Assembly: GCA_030737835.1 (NCBI GenBank)
Contig: CM060855.1
Location: 12,805,927 to 12,869,926 of the forward strand
Direction of reading: 5' to 3'
DNA length: 64,000 nucleotides
From: Acorus gramineus
Lineage: Eukaryota; Streptophyta; Magnoliopsida; Acorales; Acoraceae
Below, in pieces: positions 58,901 to 64,000 of the stretch. The notes below the pieces were generated by a model. It saw only the letters and a program-made list of their open reading frames with translations. It made no database searches and was not told the origin of the DNA. Every line of letters begins with the position of its first letter. The first letter of the stretch is position 1. A program made the position numbers and the translations under genes.

Positions 58901-61900
58901 GAACACTCCAAGTATGGAAAACACGTGTAGTCGTCAATCCAAATAGGCAGCCTATGCAAGCAAACTTCTTTGAACATGCAGGTTCTTCCATGATATTTTT
59001 GATCTTGAAGCTTCTGTTCTCTGATATCCATTCTACTTTGTATGTGGGGAATGATTTTTATCATACCTATCTGTTAGGAAATGCATAAGCCATTAATTTG
59101 AAGGCATTCTTTGATCAAATGTCCATATATGATAATGCTGACCACAAATAATTGGGAAAAAGCATTTGATGATGATAGGTAGTGTAATAGTATTTAATAT
59201 TTATCCATCTTATAATGAAGGATGGCCTTTTTTGACCATGATTCATTAATATTTTTCTAAAAATAAAAATATATTTCAGCCACATTTGGTAGCACTTTTT
59301 TGGAAAGAGATTTGATCAAAAGCCATCTTTTCCAGAAAGTTGTCGCATTCATAACTAAAAGCTGTTTTCTGATTCTGGACAAAATCTGTATTCAAAAACA
59401 TATTTGTTTCTGCTTTTACCTTTTTAAATTATGAAATCTAAAAGCTGCATTTAAGTGCTACCAAGCATAGCCTTCATCTTTCTGATATATGGTAGTACAA
59501 GCTATTTTTACATGAGTGTTTGAAAGCAGTGGCTTTTTTTTAATTTCTTATTTCTTTTTCTGTTCTGCAGCAATTGAGTCGATAGACATCACTGGGATTT
59601 TGTCTTGGCAAGATGGCGAAGCTGTTTATCCTCTACCACGAATAAAAACTTTAGTAGTTCACCCTAAATTAAATTTAGCAGCACTCTTATTTGCAGTTAA
59701 GTATGCAAACATTATATGTATTATCTTTTTGCAGTTGATTTGATCATTTTATCATGTCTTAATAAGTTCTGTAGTCCGTATGATAGGATATGGCAGCTGA
59801 AGATAATTTGAAAAATAGAGCCGCATACACTAGGGAAGGAAGGAAACAGTTGTTTGCTGTTCTTCAAAGTGCAAGGGGGTCTACAGGTGATCATTAATTC
59901 AGCCCCATTTAACTGAGAATAGGCTGTTTTGCAGATTTTCAGGCGCATCATGAATTCTACTGTGATAAATGCCTGTTCAACAGTCCGAGTTCTTGTTATT
60001 CGTAGTTTATTATCTTTTATGTCCTTCCTCAGTTCCATCTTCATCTTCTCGGGCCATCCTCTCTTCCCTTACTATCAATTCTAAAATGGCAACCCTTTCA
60101 AATTAGTGGAGTTTATGGTGGAAGATAAACGATTCTACAGCATTAAGTTGATGTTTTAATGTTTTATCCCCATTAGTACTTCTAAGCTCTTTCTACTGCC
60201 CTTATAAATTCTAATATTTTCTCTCTTATGGTGCGTTTGGAAATACAGTTTGAAAATCAGCTTTTAGCTTTTAGATGATTTATGCACACCTTTTAAGGGT
60301 GCAATGATGATGGCTGTTTTATGAAACACAGATTTCGAAGCATAGTCTAGAGACAAAATCTAGTAATGATGATGTATTTAAGTTGACCTATTTGATAACA
60401 GCTTTTAGCTTTAGCTAATAAAAAAGCTAAAAGCTGCTTTTTATTTTTGTGCCAAACGCGCCCTTTCATACCACACATCCATTTTTAAATCTTCACTTTC
60501 GCTAAACAAATATCTATTTACAATTTTTCTTTCCAGTCCCCATGATTTAGATCTATTCAATACAGCTAGCTAATTGGTACCCCTATAAAATTTCTAATTA
60601 TTTATTTATTTGTTGGTCGCCCAACCACTCAAAAAGTGTATTCCCTCTTCACCCCCTCTTCATCTAGCCAATTTTAATCCTATCTGCATATTTTCATTAA
60701 TCACTCCTGGGTTTTTTTGGAAGACTGAACTCTTGGAAATTGGTAGCAATATGGTATCCCTTCTCGTTAATTTGAGGCATAGCTAAGAAGTTCTCTTCTC
60801 TATTTCCTCCAGAAACAAACTAGTGCTGGAACTCAACTATTGACATAGCTTGATTTCCGAAGAATTCTATGGATCTTAACTACTACTAGTTTATTAGGTT
60901 GTTTTGTTAGACTCGTTTCATAGTGTTATAATCTCTCAGTCCTCCCTTACAACTTCCAGATTATATTTTCTAGGCCTTCCTCTCCTTTCCGGGGCATTCT
61001 AATGTTTATTTTAGGGGTTTCTTGTAATAAGATTCTCCTATATTATCTTGAAAAAAAATGTTTTCACTTTTCCTTTCTCATCATTTTAACATTTCCCTAA
61101 TCCCAGTTGAAGGTAGAGGGTTTTGATGGGTTGATAGTTGAAATAAAATCTTTCCAAACCTATAAATGAGTAGGTTTTTTTTTTTATCCAATTCTTCATT
61201 AATAATATTATTTGTAGTTCTCTTTCCTCTTTTTTTTTTTTTTAATTTTTAATTTTTTTTTGGGGAATGGTAGGCATGAGCCTCAATTTTATTAAAAAAT
61301 TAAAAACACTTGCCCAAAGCATAAAAACTTACATGGTAGAGGTGGGGTCCACCGCTAAGGAAACAAAAACCCAGACCTCATTCCTCGATGCGTAAGGTTC
61401 TTCCCAGGAACAAGACCTTACTAGCCCCTGCACAAGCGCTCTCTTTCCTACTTTACAAGGTGATTTTGTATTTTTTTTTATTGGTTTCGGAGAGGCATAG
61501 TATGACACCCTAACGGTGAATGGAGTGTTGTTTTTTGTGTAGGTTGATAATATTAGATATTATACTGTTGATTTATGTGGTAATGCTCGTAGTTTAGATA
61601 TTTTTGAGTTGATGTATTATTACTGTTAGGTTTTCATACTTCATTAGTTTTTTGCTTGAGGCCCTTGTCCTATAAAACTGATACCAGACCAAGATGTGTC
61701 ACCAGGCACATTCTTTTGTCATTTTTCTATCATTCTGCCTGCAATGTGAATTTAATATTTAAGTGGCAAAACCTATGGTTGTAGTTTATAGTTTGAGGGT
61801 GTATTCACAACAAAGTATGCAAAGGACGAGTATGTACTGAAGAAAAGTAAAGAAAAGGTGAAAGAATGAAATGAGAGTTGTATCAGCGGAAGGGCCTGAG

Positions 61901-63667
61901 GAGTCATATGATTTACTGTGATCTGACATGAAGCATTCCTGCATAAACCGCCTCTGCTTTAACTTCCCTTTGCATATTGTTGACATTAACTAAATTATCG
62001 AAAGTGTGTGAACAATGTCATTTTTTTTAAAAAATCTGCAAATGCAGTTGCAGAAACAGAAAATAATATATATATATATATATATTGTTATAGATTCAGC
62101 AATTCTCCAAGTTACTGAACTCTTTTTTAGTTTGTTGTATGCATTTTTATCTTTGTACTCTATATTTTTTGGAAAAGAGACCATCATTTAAAAAGTGATA
62201 AGGAAAACATGAAAAAGAAGGAAATGTAAATTTTTGTTTTTTTTATGATTGATAACTCGGCTAATATTTTCTGTTATTTATGGGCAGAATAAAGTTTTTA
62301 TCAATCTCCAAGTTATTTGCTGCTAAATAATGGCTCTGGACTTTGTGATAATGAAAATTTACAGATTCTCATGCGTGCTGTGATCTCAATTGAAATTTTC
62401 TTTTCTAAGAAACATGTCTGAATGATCTTCGTACTGAAATATTCGAATGCTGTGCATAAATTTATATTGATTTTCTTGGATTTTATGTCTTCTAGTTTAT
62501 GTTTTCTTATCATAGTCACCATGGAATTAATGATGTCTACATTAAACAGTTAAGAAGTTGTTTGATGGAATACCTGCATCCATTAAATTGTTTTTGACAT
62601 TGCCTCTGTTTAACTTATTGTACAAAATGATTGAGCAACCTTCCTATTTTTATGGGACATTCTAATTCCTGGGGGTGTCTTGCAGCCGCGGTTTTGAAGG
62701 AAAAACTTTCATCTCTAGGGTCATCTGGGATTTTGGCAGACCATCAGCTCCAGACACAACTGCAAGAGCATCAATTGAAAGGGTGAGTTTGAAGGAATAT
62801 CGTGTTTCCATTCTCATCTCCATGTAGGGACGTTGTCAACATAAGATATGTATCACTGTTTGTGTTCAGCTGTCTTTAGATAAGCTCTACGGTCTTGGCA
62901 CTGAAATTCATTAATCATGATTGTGGTAAATGTACATTAGATGCAACTATATAAATGAATCATATGCTATTGCAGAGGAGTAGTTGCAAGTTGCAACAGC
63001 ATGACTAGAAAAGGTAGCCAGACGTCCGGATTCATTATATTGCATAAATCATGATCAAGTTCTGCAATCTAAATGCTTGTACTGCAAAAGCAAACAATGG
63101 AATAATCTCTATGATAACATAGCCTTGTCACCAACTGTATGAGATATGCTTTATGAATCTACTACCTTAAGGTCCTTCTATGAACTTTTGCCTGAATTTT
63201 ATGAGTACCCTTTCTTCTTTCCAACTTTTTTTATTGAGTCTTCTTTCCAACCTTGTTTCTAACATGCTCTCCTTTCTTACTGTTTTCATTAACTGACCTG
63301 CGTATCTTCAAAAGAAAGACTGCTTGACTTCAAGTGCTGATATTTATCTGTCAATGGGATGTTGAATATTTTCTTCAAAAAAAAAAAGGGATGCTGAATG
63401 TCTAATGGCTCTTGATTTGTCATCTAACGTATGTTTCTTTAGATTCCAGTTTCTGACATTGTTTGAAAAATTCTCTCAACTAGTTAAAATTGTAGTTAGG
63501 GCATTGATATTCTGTAGAGTTCTTTATTATCATTAATTGATATTTTGAAGTTTTCACTACATTACAATTTCATATTATGTGTATACTAATAAGTCAATTT
63601 CTTTTTCTACGCCAGCCAAAGTCAGCTCACCATATCAGATATTGCACGAAAAGCTTTCCTGCACAGT
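49982..63667 (+). CDS. TWD40-1: TWD40-1, TPLATE complex WD40 subunit (3' partial)
   Basis: Eleven exons: 49982-50114, 51377-51486, 56591-56756, 56870-56970, 57086-57158, 57267-57402, 58821-58981, 59571-59695, 59787-59886, 62686-62782 and 63616-63667. All are GT-AG and keep frame, giving 418 residues. The start MEWATVQHLDLRHVGRG and later DCTIRSCDF, GGRAPTKIKTDLKKPIVN, FHPTLEWIFVGDRRG, LAWDVSTERPNMIGITQVG and SQLTISDIARKAF match Arabidopsis At3g50590. WD40 blades fill about residues 1-330. This protein is a subunit of the plant TPLATE adaptor complex at the plasma membrane, which drives clathrin-mediated endocytosis. The family is about 1,600 residues long, so roughly three quarters lies right of the window. 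Intron 2 is 5.1 kb and full of insertions; intron 9 is 2.8 kb. The exon 8 donor is GTTAAG, weaker than usual. Confidence 0.94.
50115..51376. other. TWD40-1 intron 1
   Basis: 1.26 kb. 50371-50598 has open frames on both strands without recognisable domains. About 51030-51120 on the minus strand looks like a tRNA-derived SINE head (GTTTAGCACTTTGGCTAGAG, then GAGTTCAAATCC), without a poly-T tail or clear duplication. Confidence 0.4.
51739..52260 (-). mobile_element. 5'-truncated LINE with perfect 15-bp target duplication
   Basis: AATTCTTTTTATGTT is at 51724-51738 and again at 52261-52275. Between them are 522 bp: poly-T on the left (poly-A tail on the minus strand), a 3' UTR, and the end of a LINE ORF2 on the minus strand. 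The translation shows a zf-RVT-like tail: a Cys/His-containing stretch, then MWRWFKEHRKKDD, IWLLRNERVFQNK and YWENTWAAISSMLRDWVKYI, ending at a stop. One shift and one internal stop mean it is inactive. The truncation and duplication are the classical result of target-primed reverse transcription. Lies antisense in TWD40-1 intron 2. Confidence 0.85.
52276..53817. other. TWD40-1 intron 2, middle part
   Basis: AT-rich; an open frame at 52073-52408 (+) runs across the LINE and is not a gene. No other classified repeat seen. Confidence 0.45.
53818..54351 (+). mobile_element. Harbinger-like MITE copy in TWD40-1 intron 2
   Basis: About 85-90 percent alike by eye to 36897-37425 along its length (AAAGTTGTTTGTTTTGA, GATAGTTATGTCTG, TTTATCCAAG, CAGTATAGCTATC-like). 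Starts CCCTGTATGGCGTG. The right end CCCCATTCG runs into a 15-base G tract, then TAA (54352-54354). The left flank is not TAA, so its duplication is degraded. Confidence 0.7.
54337..54351. repeat. Poly-G tract at a MITE terminus
   Basis: 15 G bases where the sister element at 37421 has GGGGG. It appears to be an expansion of the transposon end. Confidence 0.8.
54608..55252. mobile_element. hAT-like non-autonomous element with TATGCGGT words
   Basis: 645 bp. Starts CAGTGTTTAAAAATGCGGT; the other end read inward starts CACTGTTCGAATATGCGGT. The flanks CTATGTTG (54600-54607) and CTTTGTTG (55253-55260) are an 8-bp duplication with one mismatch. TATGCGGT or its complement ACCGCATA occurs several times near each end. 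The interior is AT-rich with no transposase. Lies in TWD40-1 intron 2. Confidence 0.78.
55253..55931. other. TWD40-1 intron 2 between hAT-like element and SINE
   Basis: Contains a C run (55443-55454) and a (CA)n repeat (55573-55600). About 55670-55830 is GC-richer, with GGCCACAT/ATGTGGCC words, perhaps another eroded element. Confidence 0.45.
55932..56159 (-). mobile_element. tRNA-derived SINE in TWD40-1 intron 2
   Basis: Minus strand: A box GTAGCTCAATGGTG, B box GGGTTCAAATCC, 40 nt apart; a 150-nt unrelated body follows. AATCTTAG (55924-55931) and AATCCTAG (56160-56167) may be the target duplication (7 of 8). It is not a tRNA gene: the two acceptor-stem strands do not pair. Confidence 0.55.
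57403..58820. repeat. TWD40-1 intron 6, with 114-bp tandem duplication
   Basis: A block starting TCAGTCT.T.TTGCTCCTCT, then TATGAGAA.CT.TCAAG and GAGGCAGGAAGC, occurs at 57902 and 58016. The second unit also doubles GGGAGGCAGGAAGCTG near 58070 and 58087. An open frame at 58159-58362 has no recognisable domain. Confidence 0.6.
59279..59472. mobile_element. hAT-type MITE in TWD40-1 intron 7
   Basis: GCCACATTTGGTAGCACTT at the left, and inverted GGCTATGCTTGGTAGCACTT at the right. 194 bp with AAAGCTG/CAGCTTTT words inside. No clear duplication. Confidence 0.6.
60230..60463. mobile_element. hAT-type MITE in TWD40-1 intron 9
   Basis: Starts GGTGCGTTTGG and ends CCAAACGCGCCC, inverted. AGCTTTTAGC words sit near both ends, as in the 59279 element. 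234 bp, no protein. Confidence 0.6.
60464..61228 (+). other. TWD40-1 intron 9, with possible LINE 3' end
   Basis: About 61013-61058 (GGTTTCTT, AATAAGATTCTCCTAT, then poly-A) matches the 3' end of the LINE at 51739, but on the plus strand. How far the LINE extends leftward could not be seen. Otherwise AT-rich. Confidence 0.4.
61229..61440 (-). mobile_element. Short retroposon with 9-bp target duplication
   Basis: CTCTTTCCT at 61220-61228 and at 61441-61449. The 212-bp insert has poly-T on the left (poly-A tail on the minus strand). The minus-strand sequence includes GGGGCTAGTAAGGTCTTGTT and GTGGACCCCACCTC. No clear A or B box, so it may be a SINE of another type or a truncated LINE. Confidence 0.6.
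61441..62685. other. TWD40-1 intron 9, right part
   Basis: AT-rich with a (TA)n microsatellite at about 62068-62085. No other feature. Confidence 0.5.
62783..63615. other. TWD40-1 intron 10
   Basis: 833-bp AT-rich intron, nothing recognised. Confidence 0.6.
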
Positions 63668-64000
63668 GTAGGTTATTTTTTATTTTTCTTTTTTCTCTCA
63701 ACTCTCTCTTCTGCCTTGAAACTTTCTCATTCTAAGTTACTAGGAGATACACTACTGGAAATTTTGCAATTAGTGGGACTTATTCTGCCTGCTAATTTTA
63801 ATTCTCTCAGTTGCTAAGATATCTATTATCTGAAAATATTGATGGAAACCTTGTGTGGAAATGTATGCAATGAGTGGTTGCTTTCAGTGATATCACTATT
63901 AATTCATCAAGATTAGTTACATGTGACAGATTGGGTTACCCTTTAGGATTAGATGTTGTAGAATTTGTTGGCCAGGGTAGGGGATAGAGACATTGATTCT
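63668..64000. other. TWD40-1 intron 11 (right edge)
   Basis: No continuation of the protein (expected HFMEG-like) found before the window ends, so the next exon is outside. Confidence 0.6.

Overview
This is plant nuclear DNA, about 64 kb, from an angiosperm. Genes are sparse: seven credible protein genes, four with introns or partial, set in AT-rich DNA full of short transposons. Three intronless reading frames (MIZ1-like, PPR and DUF1645) are very GC-rich, and the PPR gene is richest at its 5' end. That pattern is common in monocots, so a non-grass monocot is my best guess, at low confidence. There is no operon, CRISPR array or prokaryotic feature.

Layout. 1-4738 (-): ARMC6-type armadillo protein; the 3' part lies off the left edge. 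7584-8114 (+): two-exon secreted phytocyanin-like protein. 11173-11856 (-): MIZ1/DUF617 protein. 11.9-22.8 kb: gene-free repeat belt (foldback and Harbinger-like MITEs, a SINE with a perfect target duplication, LINE remains). 22837-29307 (+): seven-exon phosphoglycerate-mutase-like phosphatase with a SINE and a promoter-bearing hAT-like element in intron 4. 29692-31836 (-): PPR protein close to Arabidopsis EMB2745. 31.8-39.9 kb: more MITEs, a purine/pyrimidine foldback and hAT-like DNA. 39902-40816 (-): DUF1645 protein. 40.8-50 kb: repeats, an 84-bp tandem array and one acidic frame. 49982-63667 (+): TWD40-1, a subunit of the plant TPLATE endocytic complex, with 11 exons visible; it runs off the right edge.

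The genes are unrelated single-copy or family genes and show no sign of joint function. PGM-like 4 and TWD40-1 also lie near each other on Arabidopsis chromosome 3, as far as I recall, so this may be an old conserved neighbourhood.

The most interesting material is the mobile DNA. Several insertions can be delimited to the base by target-site duplications: a 5'-truncated LINE with a 15-bp duplication, a SINE with 12 bp, and hAT-like elements with 8 bp. Four or five hAT-like elements share similar architecture, but each carries its own short word repeated near its ends. One carries a complete-looking promoter (two TGACGTCA sites one helical turn apart, a TATA box and a CT-rich leader) inside a host intron. 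I see no convincing new enzymatic or defence system.
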